A DNA stretch of 64,000 nucleotides from Pseudomonas sp. GOM7 (GCF_026723825.1 NZ_CP113519.1:3472001-3536000); one strand, 5' to 3'; counted from the stretch's first letter, positions 8,338 to 17,216 are shown. Numbers and translations are program-made. The notes: generated from the sequence alone by a model not told the origin.

Positions 8338-9354
8338 ATGCCTGCCTCCTGGCCCAAACGCCGCAGCGTCACCAGCTTGCAACTGCTGATTCAGCTAGGC
8401 CTCGACCTCGGCCTGGATCTGCCCACCTGCCTGGCCGGTACGGGCATCACCCCGGCGCGCTTGCCGACGCTGCAGGGTGAGATCGACGCCGACTGCGAGC
8501 TGAGGCTGATCGCCAATCTCGTTCAGGGCCTGCCCGACATCGAGCACCTCGGCCTGCTGGCCGGCGAGCGCTACCGCCTGATCAGCTACGGCGCCTGGGG
8601 CTACGCCCTGCTCAGCAGCGCCACGGTGCGCGAAGCTGCCGCGCTCGGCCTGCGCTACCTGGGCCTGACCTTTGCCTTCACCCATATCAGCCTGGCCGAA
8701 CAGGGCCAGGACGCCTGCCTGCTGTTCGATGATAGCCAGACGCCGACGGCGCTGCTGCCGTTCATCGTGCAACGGGACATGCTCGGCGCCCTAGTGGTGA
8801 TCCGTGAATTACTGGGCGACAAGCTGCCATTGCTACAGGTGCGCATGCGCCAGCCAGCCGCACGAATGCCCCAGACCTTCGCCAAGGCGTTCGGCCACGC
8901 CGTGCAATTCGCAGCCGACGACAACTCGCTCATGTTCCCTGCCACCCTGCTCGACAAGCCCCTGCCCTTTGCCAACCCGGCTCTGGTACAAGCCTGTGAA
9001 CAGCAGTGCCAGGCGATACTGGCCCGCCACAAGTGGGACGAAGGCCTGACCGGGCAGGTGCGCCAGTTGCTGCTGCGCACGCCAGGGCAGCTCGACGACA
9101 TGGAGCGGGTCGCGGCCAACCTGCACATGAGCAGCCGTACCCTGCGTCGTCGTCTGAACGAAGAAGGCATCGGCTTTCGCGCCCTGCAGGATCAGGTACG
9201 CCAAGCCCTGGCCGAAGACATGCTCGAGGCCGGCGGCCTGAGCCTGGAGGAGATCGCCGAACGCCTGGGCTATGGCGAGCTGTCGAACTTCATCCACGCC
9301 TTCAAGCGCTGGAAGGGCACCACACCGGGGCGCTACCAGCGTGGTGACGGCTGA
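8338..9354 (+). CDS. AraC-family transcriptional regulator
   Basis: 338 residues from ATG 8338 (a GTG at 8317 is possible but has no better ribosome site). The N-terminal 200 residues resemble the Arabinose_bd-type effector domain found in OruR/ArgR-like and alkane regulators. Two HTH motifs fill the C-terminus: HMSSRTLRRRLNEEG near residue 265 and LEEIAERLGYGELSNFIHAFKRW near 310, followed by G-TPGRYQ. It is divergent from the BVMO operon, so local control of that operon is the simplest reading. Confidence 0.93.
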   Translation: MPASWPKRRSVTSLQLLIQLGLDLGLDLPTCLAGTGITPARLPTLQGEIDADCELRLIANLVQGLPDIEHLGLLAGERYRLISYGAWGYALLSSATVREAAALGLRYLGLTFAFTHISLAEQGQDACLLFDDSQTPTALLPFIVQRDMLGALVVIRELLGDKLPLLQVRMRQPAARMPQTFAKAFGHAVQFAADDNSLMFPATLLDKPLPFANPALVQACEQQCQAILARHKWDEGLTGQVRQLLLRTPGQLDDMERVAANLHMSSRTLRRRLNEEGIGFRALQDQVRQALAEDMLEAGGLSLEEIAERLGYGELSNFIHAFKRWKGTTPGRYQRGDG

Positions 9355-9410
9355 ACTTTGAAAGTCATCTTCGCGCTGACAACGACAGGCTCCGGGGCTA
9401 TTTTGCAGGC

Positions 9411-10289
9411 ATGGCTAATTTCACTCTCCTGTTGCCCTACCAGTCGCCCTGGCAATGGCAGCAATTTCAGCGGCATTTCGCCTTGCGTGCGGTTCCTGGC
9501 CTGGAAGCGCTGACGCCGGACAGCTACGCCCGCGGCTTCGCCATCGACGGCAGCAGCGGCTGGCTGAGGGTCACCCCACTTCCAGGTCAGAATGCCCTGG
9601 AGCTGCGCTGCAGCCTCGGTTCGCCTCGCCACCTGGATCATCTGGAACAACGGGTGCGGCGCATGTTCGACCTGGATGCCGAGCCGCAAGCCATCGCCCA
9701 ACACCTGAGCGGCGACGCGTTGCTCGCGCCCCTGGTGCAACGCAATCCGGGCCTGCGCTTGCCGGTGGCCTTCGACCCGTTCGAGCAGGCGGTGCGCGCC
9801 ATCGTCGGCCAGCAGGTGACGGTCAAGGCGGCGGTGACCCTGGTCGGGCGCCTGGTGCAGCGCGTCGGTACGCCTTTGCAGATGCCCGGAGCACCGGCCA
9901 TCAGCCATCTGTTCCCGAGCCCACAAGCGCTAGCCGAGGCCGATCTGACCGGCATTGGCATGCCCGGCAAGCGCGTGCAGTGCCTGCAGCACTTCGCCGC
10001 GCGGGTCGCCGACGGCAGTCTGCAACTCGACCTCACCGACGGCAGCGCGAGTCTGATCGAGCGCCTGTGCAGACTGCCCGGCATCGGCCCGTGGACGGCC
10101 GAGTACATCGCCCTGCGCGCCTTTGGCGAGGCCGATGCCTTTCCCGCCAGCGACCTGGGCCTGCTCAAGGCCCCCGTATGGGGCACGGCGGGCATCGATG
10201 CGCGGCGCCTGACCGCCCGTGCCGAAGCCTGGCGCCCCTGGCGGGCCTATGCGGCGGCGCATCTGTGGCACAACTACGCAGGAGATTAG
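9411..10289 (+). CDS. alkA: DNA-3-methyladenine glycosylase II
   Basis: 292 residues. An AlkA_N domain covers about residues 1-115, followed by the HhH-GPD fold. The helix-hairpin-helix is LPGIGPWTAEYIAL (about 222-235), and the catalytic Asp is D248 in DAFPASDLGL. It removes alkylated purines by base excision. The stop codon is 4 bases before the ogt start and the ogt ribosome site GGAG lies inside the end of alkA, so the two repair genes are coupled. Many relatives carry an Ada-AlkA fusion; this one has no Ada part. Confidence 0.95.
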   Translation: MANFTLLLPYQSPWQWQQFQRHFALRAVPGLEALTPDSYARGFAIDGSSGWLRVTPLPGQNALELRCSLGSPRHLDHLEQRVRRMFDLDAEPQAIAQHLSGDALLAPLVQRNPGLRLPVAFDPFEQAVRAIVGQQVTVKAAVTLVGRLVQRVGTPLQMPGAPAISHLFPSPQALAEADLTGIGMPGKRVQCLQHFAARVADGSLQLDLTDGSASLIERLCRLPGIGPWTAEYIALRAFGEADAFPASDLGLLKAPVWGTAGIDARRLTARAEAWRPWRAYAAAHLWHNYAGD

Positions 10290-10293
10290 AGGC

Positions 10294-10791
10294 ATGCACT
10301 ATCGCTTTCACGACAGCCCGGTCGGCCCGCTGTTGCTGGCCGCCGACGACGATGGCCTGCAACTGCTGCTGATGGAGCTGGATAGCCGGCCCTGGCGCAT
10401 CGAGCCGCACTGGCAGCCGGCCGGGCGCGAGCTGGACGCTGCCTGCCAGCAACTGGATCAATACTTCGCCGGCACCCGGCGCCACTTCGAGCTGCGCCTG
10501 GCGCCGCGCGGCACGGCGTTCCAGCAGCAGGTCTGGCAGGCGCTGCTGGCCGTGCCCTACGGGCGCACCTGCAGTTATTCAGAGCTGGCCGAGCGCATCG
10601 GTCGGCCCCAGGCGGTGCGCGCGGTGGGTACGGCCAACGGGGCCAACCCCATCTCGATCATCGTGCCCTGCCATCGGGTGATTGGCCGTGACGGCAGCCT
10701 TACCGGCTATGCCGGCGGCCTGCCACGCAAGCAGCTTCTGCTGGAACTCGAAGGCGCGTTGCAGACGAGCCAGACATCACTGGCGTGGTGA
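10294..10791 (+). CDS. ogt: methylated-DNA--protein-cysteine methyltransferase
   Basis: 165-residue suicide repair enzyme that moves the methyl group from O6-methylguanine to its own Cys. The active site [10 protein letters not shown] has C126; the recognition helix region is [22 protein letters not shown]. The ATG at 10294 follows an alkA-embedded GGAG; an upstream in-frame opening at 10219 is inside alkA and rejected. As a stand-alone unit it is of the Ogt rather than the Ada type. Confidence 0.95.
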   Translation: MHYRFHDSPVGPLLLAADDDGLQLLLMELDSRPWRIEPHWQPAGRELDAACQQLDQYFAGTRRHFELRLAPRGTAFQQQVWQALLAVPYGRTCSYSELAERIGRPQAVRAVGTANGANPISIIVPCHRVIGRDGSLTGYAGGLPRKQLLLELEGALQTSQTSLAW

Positions 10792-10840
10792 CGGGCGGAT
10801 CGCCCTGCCCCCCCCTATTTATTGGTTCTTCGCGGAATCT

Positions 10841-11156
10841 CGGGGAAATCAGTATTGGCACCGGAGTGGCAAGTTTGTGTTTTTCTGGTGTTTGTTCCGA
10901 ATTGCCGCGTTTTTGCTGATGTTTCTGGTTTCGCCCTCCCGGGCGAGTCACTTTTGACGGGCAAAAGTAACCAAAACCCTCCGCCCGGTCATCCGGCCCT
11001 CGCTGCGCGAGGGTTCGCTCACTCCATCGCCGCTCCAGAGGCCCGCCACGGTGGGCCATCCCTGGCCCATCGTGGCTTTCGCGGCATCCATGCCGCTCAA
11101 CCTCTTCCACGACGATTCCGTTCGCCCTCCTGGGCGGGCTCTGCACGCGCCTGAAC
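10841..11156 (+). repeat. dispersed Pseudomonas repeat, copy 1 (inverted partner at 11351-11676)
   Basis: Begins CGGGGAAATC and ends GCGCCTGAAC. Shared landmarks with the partner are GTGGCAAGTTTGTG (partner has ACTGGCAAG), GGTTTCGCCC-C-CGGGCGA-TCACTTTT, GGCAAA-GTAA, CCATCCCTGGCCC, and GCGGCATCCATGCCGCT. Identity is patchy, so the two copies are old. The stretch has no supported gene. Confidence 0.75.
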
Positions 11157-11350
11157 CCGAGGTAACCCAGAAGTAGTGCGGAGTGGTTGCACATGAAGTC
11201 AGCCTTAGGGCTGACCGGAATGCCGGCTGCAGGCCGGCAAGCTATTCAAGCGAATGAAACTACGCGAATGAAAGTTTTGGTTTAACCCAGCGGCCACGTC
11301 ATGGTTCCACTGCTACCAGAGCACGCCGGGCATGCCCGGAACTGATGTAC
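11157..11350. other. spacer between the two inverted repeat copies
   Basis: About 190 bp with a GCCGGC-TGCAG-GCCGGC hairpin near 11225. No coding potential or RNA gene recognised. Confidence 0.5.
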
Positions 11351-11676
11351 GTTCAGGCGCGCTAACTCCCCCTTCAGGAGGCCGAACGTAGGCATTGCGC
11401 AGGGGGCGAGCGGCATGGATGCCGCGAGAGGCTTGAAGGGCCAGGGATGGCCCTTGCAAGCCGACCCCGGAGCGGTGCCGAAGTGAGGGGAGTCGAGCGA
11501 AGCGAGACCCGGATGGCGGGGGTGCGTTTCTTTTGCTTACTTTTCTTTGCGCAGTTCAAAGAAAAGTGAGTCGCCCGAGGGGGCGAAACAAGGAGTTTCT
11601 GAATACACCGAAGCGGCGTCCAGAACACCCATCAGCACACAAACTTGCCAGTCCTGTGTTAAGGCTGATTTCCCCG
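11351..11676 (-). repeat. dispersed Pseudomonas repeat, copy 2
   Basis: Read on the minus strand it starts CGGGGAAATC and ends GCGCCTGAAC like copy 1, and includes TTTTCTTTG-CAAAGAAAAGTAAGCAAAAG, the well-known fragment seen near many Pseudomonas genes. The two copies could form a very large cruciform or stem over about 836 bp. Confidence 0.75.
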
Positions 11677-11713
11677 TGCGGCGCGATAGCGTTTGGGCTC
11701 CGCGCCCGCCCCC

Positions 11714-11736
11714 TATCGCGAATGAATTCGCTCCTA
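11714..11736. repeat. REP-type palindrome
   Basis: TATCGCGAATGAATTCGCTCC is the TAGGAGCGAATTCATTCGCGA type of Pseudomonas REP unit, centred on GCGAATGAATTCGC. It lies just downstream of the GntR gene stop. Confidence 0.7.
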
Positions 11737-11752
11737 CCAGGAACGTTCGGCG

Positions 11753-12502
11753 TCAGGCAGGTTTCTTCTTGGCTTGCAGCAGGTGCGAGAACACCGCGTG
11801 CAGATCGTCCGAAGCACCGTCCTCGTCGAGATTGAGCTTGCTGTCGATATGATCCATGTGGTGCATCATCAGCTCCACGGCCTTGTCGACATCGCGTGCC
11901 TCGACGGCATCGATCAGCTCGTTGTGCTCGTCGTAGGAACAGTGCGAGCGGTTGCCATTCTCGTACTGGGCGATGATCAGCGAGGTCTGTGACACCAGGC
12001 TGCGCTGGAAGCTCACCAGCGGTGCGTTACCCGCCGCCTCGGCCAGCTTGAGATGGAACTCGCCGGACAGGCGAATGCCCGCGCCACGGTCGCCACGGGC
12101 GAAACTGTCGCGCTCCTCCTTGACCATCTGCCGCAGCTCGTTGAGTTGCTCGGCGCTGGCATGTTTGACCGCCAGCTCGGTAATGGCACGCTCCACCAGA
12201 CGCCGCGCATAAAAGGTCTGTCGCGCCTCCTCGACGCTGGGGCTGGCCACCACCGCACCACGGTTGGGCCGCAACAGCACCACGCCTTCATGCGCCAGGC
12301 GCGACAGCGCGCGGCGGATGATGGTGCGGCTGACGCCGAAGATCTCCCCCAACGCCTCTTCGCTCAGCTTGGTGCCGGGCGCCAGGCGCTGCTCGAGAAT
12401 GGCATCGAAGATGTGCACATAGACGATATCGTCCTGAGTCCCGCTGCGGGTGCCCTTGCTCGCACGCGGCTGCTTCTTTAGGGGCTGCAATTGATCGTTC
12501 AT
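11753..12502 (-). CDS. GntR-family (FadR subfamily, FCD domain) regulator of purine catabolism
   Basis: 249 residues from ATG 12502. A winged HTH covers about residues 25-95 (LSEEALGEIFGVSRTIIRRALSRLAHEG), followed by an all-helical FCD ligand domain with metal-binding-type His (EFHLKLAEAAGN, MMHHMDHID). It is divergent from the NCS2 purine permease, the same layout as PA1520-PA1519 of P. aeruginosa. The palindrome TTGTNNACAA occurs in its own promoter gap, upstream of hiuH/puuE and upstream of the NCS1 permease at 33.4 kb, so it probably controls all of them. The longer frame to 12955 is non-coding leader. Confidence 0.9.
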   Translation of the reverse strand: MNDQLQPLKKQPRASKGTRSGTQDDIVYVHIFDAILEQRLAPGTKLSEEALGEIFGVSRTIIRRALSRLAHEGVVLLRPNRGAVVASPSVEEARQTFYARRLVERAITELAVKHASAEQLNELRQMVKEERDSFARGDRGAGIRLSGEFHLKLAEAAGNAPLVSFQRSLVSQTSLIIAQYENGNRSHCSYDEHNELIDAVEARDVDKAVELMMHHMDHIDSKLNLDEDGASDDLHAVFSHLLQAKKKPA

Positions 12503-12603
12503 GCTGGCTCGTATGAATGAGAGGCGCGATGGCGCGACTCTACTGCGTTCTGTCGGGAAAGAGGCAGGGGTGACAGGCCTTTTCCCGGAAAATGTCGTTC
12601 TGA

Positions 12604-12613
12604 TTGTACACAA
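12604..12613. promoter_or_regulatory. putative GntR operator TTGTACACAA
   Basis: TTGT-AC-ACAA, about 100 bp before the GntR gene. One of seven sites of the TTGTNNACAA family, all in gaps next to purine genes. Confidence 0.6.
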
Positions 12614-12762
12614 GCCATACAACCCCAACATCTGTCCATCTCCTCCCTGGACGAAGGCACCACCGATGCCATCGCCAGTACTGCCATGCGCAGCTCGCAG
12701 CACCACGAGTCCGCCCATAGCAGAGGGCGATAAGCGCCACGGCAAAACATGAATTGCATTTT

Positions 12763-12772
12763 TTGTATACAC
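12763..12772. promoter_or_regulatory. putative GntR operator TTGTATACAC
   Basis: One mismatch from the perfect palindrome TTGTATACAA; 130 bp upstream of the NCS2 permease. Confidence 0.6.
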
Positions 12773-12903
12773 CCCCATAATCGCAGCCAGGCAATTCCTG
12801 ACCGAAAGATCAAGAATCTGTCTCAGCTTCGCATGCAGCCAGCCTTGCAGATCGGCCAGCGCCGCCTCTCGGCCACATACAAGAAAAACAATGGGAGCCT
12901 CCT

Positions 12904-14253
12904 GTGGAAAGCATCGAACAAGAACGACAGGCTGCGCACGTGACGGGCCAGGCACCGAGCGGCCTGCTCGATCGTTTCTTCAAGCTCAGCGAGCATCGCA
13001 CCAGCATCAAGACCGAATTGCTCGCCGGCCTGACCACCTTCGTCACTATGGCCTACATCATCTTCGTCAACCCCAACATCATGGCCGGCGCCGGCATCGA
13101 CCACGGGGCGGCCTTCGTCGCCACCTGCCTCGGCGCCGCGCTGGGCTGCTTTCTCATGGGGTTGTACGCCAACTGGCCGGTGGGCCTGGCGCCGGGCATG
13201 GGACTCAATGCTTTCTTCACCTACACGGTGGTCGGCGAGATGGGCTATAGCTGGCAGGTGGCGCTGGGCGCGGTATTCATCTCCGGCGTGCTGTTCATGA
13301 TCATGAGCCTGTCGAGAATCCGCGAATGGTTGCTCAACAGCATCCCCATGAGCCTGCGCTTCGCCATGGGTGCGGGGGTCGGCCTGTTCCTCGGCCTGAT
13401 CGGCCTGAAGACCGCCGGTATCGTGGTCGACAGCCCAGCCACCCTGCTGACCATGGGCTCGTTCAGCGACCCTTCGACGCTGCTGGCCGCAGTGTGCTTC
13501 CTGCTGATCGCTGTGCTCAGCCATCGCCAGGTGTTCGGCGCCATCCTGCTGAGCATGCTCGGCGTCACCGCGCTCGGCTGGGCGCTCGGCCTGGTGCACT
13601 ACCAAGGACTGGTGTCGATGCCGCCGAGCCTGGCACCGACCTTCATGGCCATGGATATCGCCGGGGCCTGCAACCTGGCCATGGTCAGCGTCATCCTCGC
13701 CTTTCTCTTCGTCAACATGTTCGACACGGCCGGCACGCTGATGGGCGTGGCCCATCGCGCCAACCTGGTGGACGATGACGGCAGGATTCAGAACCTGTCA
13801 CGGGCACTGAAAGCCGACAGCACCTCCAGCGTGGTCGGTGCCGTGGTCGGTTGCCCGCCGGTGACCAGTTACGTGGAGAGCGCCTCCGGCGTCGCCGCAG
13901 GCGGGCGCACCGGCCTGACCGCCGTCACCGTCGGCCTGCTGTTCCTCGCCGCGATGTTCTTCGCCCCGCTGGCCGGCATGATTCCGGCCTATGCCACGGC
14001 TGGCGCGCTGATCTACGTGGCCATGCTGATGATGAGCGGCCTGGCGCACATCGACTGGCAGGATCATACCGACACCATTCCCGCCATCGTCACCGTGGTG
14101 ATGATGCCGCTGACCTTCTCCATCGCCAATGGCATCGCTCTGGGCTTTCTCACCTACGCCACGCTGAAGCTGCTGACCGGCCAACGCGACAAGGTGTCAT
14201 TGAGCTTGTATGTGCTCTGCGCCATCTTCATCGCCAAGTTCGCCTTCCTCTGA
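12904..14253 (+). CDS. NCS2-family purine permease (AzgA-like)
   Basis: 449 residues from GTG 12904, preceded by GGGAGCC. A polytopic inner-membrane protein with about 12-13 helices. AzgA-group hallmarks are TELLAGLTTFVTMAYIIFVNP near residue 37, GLAPGMGLNAFFTY near 95, and FLFVNMFDTAGTLMGVA near 265, followed by the ESASGVAAGGRTGLT loop near 325. Members carry guanine, hypoxanthine, adenine or xanthine. Divergence from the GntR regulator and the following urate genes argue for a purine (perhaps xanthine or urate-linked) substrate. Confidence 0.93.
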   Translation: MESIEQERQAAHVTGQAPSGLLDRFFKLSEHRTSIKTELLAGLTTFVTMAYIIFVNPNIMAGAGIDHGAAFVATCLGAALGCFLMGLYANWPVGLAPGMGLNAFFTYTVVGEMGYSWQVALGAVFISGVLFMIMSLSRIREWLLNSIPMSLRFAMGAGVGLFLGLIGLKTAGIVVDSPATLLTMGSFSDPSTLLAAVCFLLIAVLSHRQVFGAILLSMLGVTALGWALGLVHYQGLVSMPPSLAPTFMAMDIAGACNLAMVSVILAFLFVNMFDTAGTLMGVAHRANLVDDDGRIQNLSRALKADSTSSVVGAVVGCPPVTSYVESASGVAAGGRTGLTAVTVGLLFLAAMFFAPLAGMIPAYATAGALIYVAMLMMSGLAHIDWQDHTDTIPAIVTVVMMPLTFSIANGIALGFLTYATLKLLTGQRDKVSLSLYVLCAIFIAKFAFL

Positions 14254-14294
14254 ATCGCGAGGCGCTTGGGCCAGAAACAGTGCAAAGAGACATG

Positions 14295-14318
14295 AAAAAG
14301 CCCGCAACCAGTGCGGGC
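14295..14318 (-). terminator. rho-independent terminator of hiuH
   Basis: On the minus strand: hairpin GCCCGC-ACTGGTT-GCGGGC followed by TTTTT, 21 bp after the hiuH stop. It also lies after the convergent permease gene. Confidence 0.8.
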
Positions 14319-14338
14319 AAGGAGCAGAAAGGAGATGC

Positions 14339-14692
14339 TCAGCTACCACGATAGGTGGAGTAGCTGTAAGGGGAAAGCAACAGCGGTACGTGGTAGTGCT
14401 CCTGCCCGGCGTCGATACCGAAGCGCAACACCACCACGTCGAGGAAGGCCGGCTCGGGTAATGCGACACCGCGCGCCCGGTAATAGTCCCCGGCATGGAA
14501 ATGTAGCTGATAGACGCCGTTGCGATAATCGTCGCCCTGTAGCACCGGCGCATCGCAACGGCCATCGTGATTGGTTCTGAACCGGTTGATCAGCGTCAGT
14601 TGAGTGCCTTCGACACGATACAGCTCGACCTCGATGTCACTTCCGGGGCAGCCATGAGCAGCATCCAGTACGTGGGTAGTCAAACGTCCCAT
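14339..14692 (-). CDS. hiuH: 5-hydroxyisourate hydrolase (transthyretin-like)
   Basis: 117 residues from ATG 14692 with a GAGGTG site. Hydrolyses 5-hydroxyisourate, the urate oxidase product, to OHCU. Catalytic signatures are THVLDAAHG at the N-terminus (His), the central Arg, QEHYHVPLLLSPY with the second His, and the family-defining C-terminal YRGS. No N-terminal periplasmic signal, so cytoplasmic. It is divergent from puuE; in P. aeruginosa the homologue PA1518 lies in the same neighbourhood. A longer opening to 14818 is not family-like. Confidence 0.95.
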   Translation of the reverse strand: MGRLTTHVLDAAHGCPGSDIEVELYRVEGTQLTLINRFRTNHDGRCDAPVLQGDDYRNGVYQLHFHAGDYYRARGVALPEPAFLDVVVLRFGIDAGQEHYHVPLLLSPYSYSTYRGS

Positions 14693-14810
14693 GATCACCT
14701 CGTTGATTGAGTTCACCGGCCCCTGGGGCCTGTCAGGGGTTGGCAGCAACGCAGCGAACCCGGGCGCAGAATAGCATGCCCCGCAAACCACGAAACAATC
14801 ATGCAAAAAA

Positions 14811-14820
14811 CTGTACACAA
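14811..14820. promoter_or_regulatory. putative GntR operator CTGTACACAA
   Basis: Half-site ACAA perfect, left half CTGT; 120 bp upstream of hiuH. Confidence 0.55.
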
Positions 14821-15099
14821 GAATACTGAAATGAATTTTTCACCAGCGCCGCAGTAATGCCGACCAGATAAGGTTTTCCGCTGTAGAAGAGAATGTATTC
14901 GCGATCATGCTTGGCCACTGAGAAACCCCATCGCGAAGAAAGGCTGGGCGCCCCTTCGTTCACATAGAAAGATTGGCGTGGCAGAAATGCCCTGAGCAAG
15001 CGCTTCAAGAAGAAATAAACTGACCAAATGGGCAAGTTTCTTGCCTGTTCAAAAAGGCCAGAACATGATGCAGTGCCGACTGACAAAGCGATAAAAACT

Positions 15100-15109
15100 T
15101 TGTATACAA
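15100..15109. promoter_or_regulatory. putative GntR operator TTGTATACAA (perfect palindrome)
   Basis: A perfect 10-bp palindrome 68 bp upstream of the puuE start; the best match among the seven sites. Confidence 0.65.
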
Positions 15110-15176
15110 TTCCTTACCTGGTCTCGCTTGCGTAGCTTCATGCCATGACCACCACAATCCAGACAGGAAGACTGCA

Positions 15177-16103
15177 GTGAACGCTGATTACCCACGCGAC
15201 TTGATCGGCTACGGCGCCAACCCTCCCCATCCGCACTGGCCGGACGACGCCCGCATCGCGCTGTCCTTCGTGCTCAATTACGAGGAAGGCGGCGAGCGCA
15301 ACATCCTGCATGGCGACAAGGAGTCGGAGGCCTTCCTTTCTGAGATGGTCGCCGCCCAGCCGCTGCAAGGCCAGCGCAACCTGTGCATGGAGTCGCTCTA
15401 CGAATATGGCAGCCGCGCTGGCGTCTGGCGCCTTCTCGATCTGTTTAAGAAGCACGACATTCCGCTGACCATCTTCGCCGTGGCCATGGCCGCCCAGCGT
15501 CACCCCGAGGTGATCCGCCAGATGGCTGCTGCCGGTCACGAGATCTGCAGCCACGGGCTGCGCTGGATCGACTACCAGAACGTCGACGAGGCCACCGAGC
15601 GCGAGCACATGCTCGAAGCCATCCGCATCCTCAGCGAGATCACTGGCGAACGCCCATTGGGCTGGTACACCGGCCGCCTCGGCCCGAACACCCGGCGCAT
15701 CGTGCGCGAGGAAGGCGGTTTCCTCTACGACAGCGACACCTACGACGACGATCTGCCCTACTGGGATCCGGCCAGCACGGCGGAGAAGCCCCATCTGGTG
15801 ATCCCCTACACCCTGGACACCAACGACATGCGCTTCACCCAGGTGCAGGGCTTCAACAAGGGCGACGACTTCTTCGAGTACCTCAAGGACGCCTTCGACG
15901 TGCTCTATGCCGAGGGCGAGGCCGGCGCACCGAAGATGCTCTCGATCGGCATGCACTGCCGCCTGCTGGGGCGCCCGGCACGCCTGGCCTCGCTGGCACG
16001 TTTCATCGAATACGTGAAGCGCCACGACAAGGTCTGGTGCGCCCGCCGCGTCGATATCGCCCGCCACTGGCATGCCACCCATCCCTTCCGCGCGAGCGAG
16101 TGA
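15177..16103 (+). CDS. puuE: cofactor-independent allantoinase, polysaccharide-deacetylase fold
   Basis: 308 residues from GTG 15177 behind AGGAAG. Opens the hydantoin ring of S-allantoin to allantoate. The fold is NodB-like but without full metal ligands; family landmarks are YPRDLIGYG-NPPHP-WP at the N-terminus, FVLNYEEGGE, HEICSHGLRWIDY near residue 125, and SDTYDDDLPYW near 185. It heads the puuE-uraD-allA-puuD unit with gaps of 11, 36 and 46 bp. PA1517 is the P. aeruginosa counterpart. Confidence 0.96.
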   Translation: MNADYPRDLIGYGANPPHPHWPDDARIALSFVLNYEEGGERNILHGDKESEAFLSEMVAAQPLQGQRNLCMESLYEYGSRAGVWRLLDLFKKHDIPLTIFAVAMAAQRHPEVIRQMAAAGHEICSHGLRWIDYQNVDEATEREHMLEAIRILSEITGERPLGWYTGRLGPNTRRIVREEGGFLYDSDTYDDDLPYWDPASTAEKPHLVIPYTLDTNDMRFTQVQGFNKGDDFFEYLKDAFDVLYAEGEAGAPKMLSIGMHCRLLGRPARLASLARFIEYVKRHDKVWCARRVDIARHWHATHPFRASE

Positions 16104-16114
16104 GAGAACCGTTC

Positions 16115-16630
16115 ATGAGCCGTTTCCAGACCCTGACGCCCTCCTCGCTGAGCCGCGACGCCTTCGTCGAGGCCTTCGCCGATATCTACGAACACTCGCC
16201 CTGGGTCGCCGAGCAGGCCTATGACCAGGGCCTGGATGCTTCGCTCGACGAGGTCGAGACGCTGCACCAGCGCATGGCCGCGATCCTCCTGGATGCGAGC
16301 CGCGAGGCCCAGCTCGCGCTGATCAAGGCCCACCCGGACCTGGCCGGCAAGGCCGCCATCCGTGGCGAGCTGACCGCCTCCAGCACCTCGGAGCAGGCCG
16401 GCGCCGGCATCCACGAATGCAGCGCCGAGGAGTTCACCCGCTTCACCGAACTCAACGACGCCTACAAGGCCCGGTTCGGCTTCCCCTTCATCAAGGCGGT
16501 CAAGGGCAGCAACCGCCACCAGATCCTCGCTGCCTTCGAGCAGCGCATTCACAATACCCCGGAGCAGGAGTTCGCCACCGCCCTGGCGGAGATCAACCAG
16601 ATCGCCCTGTTCCGCCTGCAGCAGCTCTGA
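16115..16630 (+). CDS. uraD: OHCU decarboxylase
   Basis: 171 residues. Decarboxylates 2-oxo-4-hydroxy-4-carboxy-5-ureidoimidazoline to S-allantoin. The catalytic His is in KAHPDLAG (H73); ASSTSEQAGAG and the C-terminal FGFPFIKAVKG are family motifs. The ATG at 16115 gives the usual length; the in-frame extension to 16037 overlaps puuE. In P. aeruginosa uraD is followed by allantoicase; here only 36 bp separate it from allA. Confidence 0.95.
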   Translation: MSRFQTLTPSSLSRDAFVEAFADIYEHSPWVAEQAYDQGLDASLDEVETLHQRMAAILLDASREAQLALIKAHPDLAGKAAIRGELTASSTSEQAGAGIHECSAEEFTRFTELNDAYKARFGFPFIKAVKGSNRHQILAAFEQRIHNTPEQEFATALAEINQIALFRLQQL

Positions 16631-16666
16631 TGCCGCACCACCCATTCGAGAACAAGTAGAACAGCC

Positions 16667-17170
16667 ATGCGTAGCCTGACCATCGAGCCCTTGAGCAAGG
16701 AAGCCTTCGCCCCTTTCGGTGACGTGATCGAAACCGAAGGCAGCGACTTCTTCATGATCAACAACGGCTCCACCCGCCGCTATCACAAGCTGGCCAGCGT
16801 GGAGACCGCACAGCCGGAGGATCGGGCCATCATCAGCATCTTTCGCGCCGAGGCGCTGCAGATGCCGCTGACCATCCGCATGCTGGAACGCCATCCGCTG
16901 GGCAGCCAGGCCTTCATGCCGCTGCTCGGCAACCCCTTTCTGATCGTGGTCGCGCCACTTGGCGATGTACCTGTATCAGGCTCCGTCCGTGCCTTCCTCA
17001 GCAATGGCAGGCAGGGCGTCAATTACCATCGCGGCGTCTGGCACCATCCGGTGCTGACGATCGAAAAGCGGGATGACTTCCTGGTGGTTGATCGCAGTGG
17101 TTCGGGTAACAACTGCGACGAACATTTCTTCGCCGAGGACGAGCTTCTTCTCCTCGATCCCCACCAATAA
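16667..17170 (+). CDS. allA: ureidoglycolate lyase
   Basis: 167 residues. Cleaves S-ureidoglycolate to glyoxylate and urea. Cupin-like family with APFGDVIE near residue 17, INNGSTRRYH near 31, and GVNYHRGVWHHP near 115, which carries the His cluster. Its substrate is made by allantoicase, whose gene is not in this window although allA usually sits beside it. Confidence 0.95.
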   Translation: MRSLTIEPLSKEAFAPFGDVIETEGSDFFMINNGSTRRYHKLASVETAQPEDRAIISIFRAEALQMPLTIRMLERHPLGSQAFMPLLGNPFLIVVAPLGDVPVSGSVRAFLSNGRQGVNYHRGVWHHPVLTIEKRDDFLVVDRSGSGNNCDEHFFAEDELLLLDPHQ

Positions 17171-17216
17171 GAGAAGCCTGCAGCCGCTCTGCTGGTTGCA
17201 GGGAGAGGTACGGAAC

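Larger units (their letters stand above)
12503..12903. other. divergent promoter region, GntR gene / NCS2 permease
   Basis: 401 bp without a gene. It holds two operator-like palindromes (listed separately) and a GGGAGCCTCCTGTG leader before the permease start. Small frames here are not supported. Confidence 0.6.
14693..15176. other. divergent promoter region hiuH / puuE
   Basis: 484 bp. Two GntR-type palindromes (14811-14820 and 15100-15109) lie near the two ends. A 95-residue minus-strand frame (14799-15086) has no family resemblance and covers an operator, so it is not taken as a gene. Confidence 0.6.

Noticed and set aside
14799..15086. Minus-strand 95-codon frame between hiuH and puuE
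   Set aside because: No family, no good ribosome site, and it overlaps promoter and operator sequence of the divergent genes.
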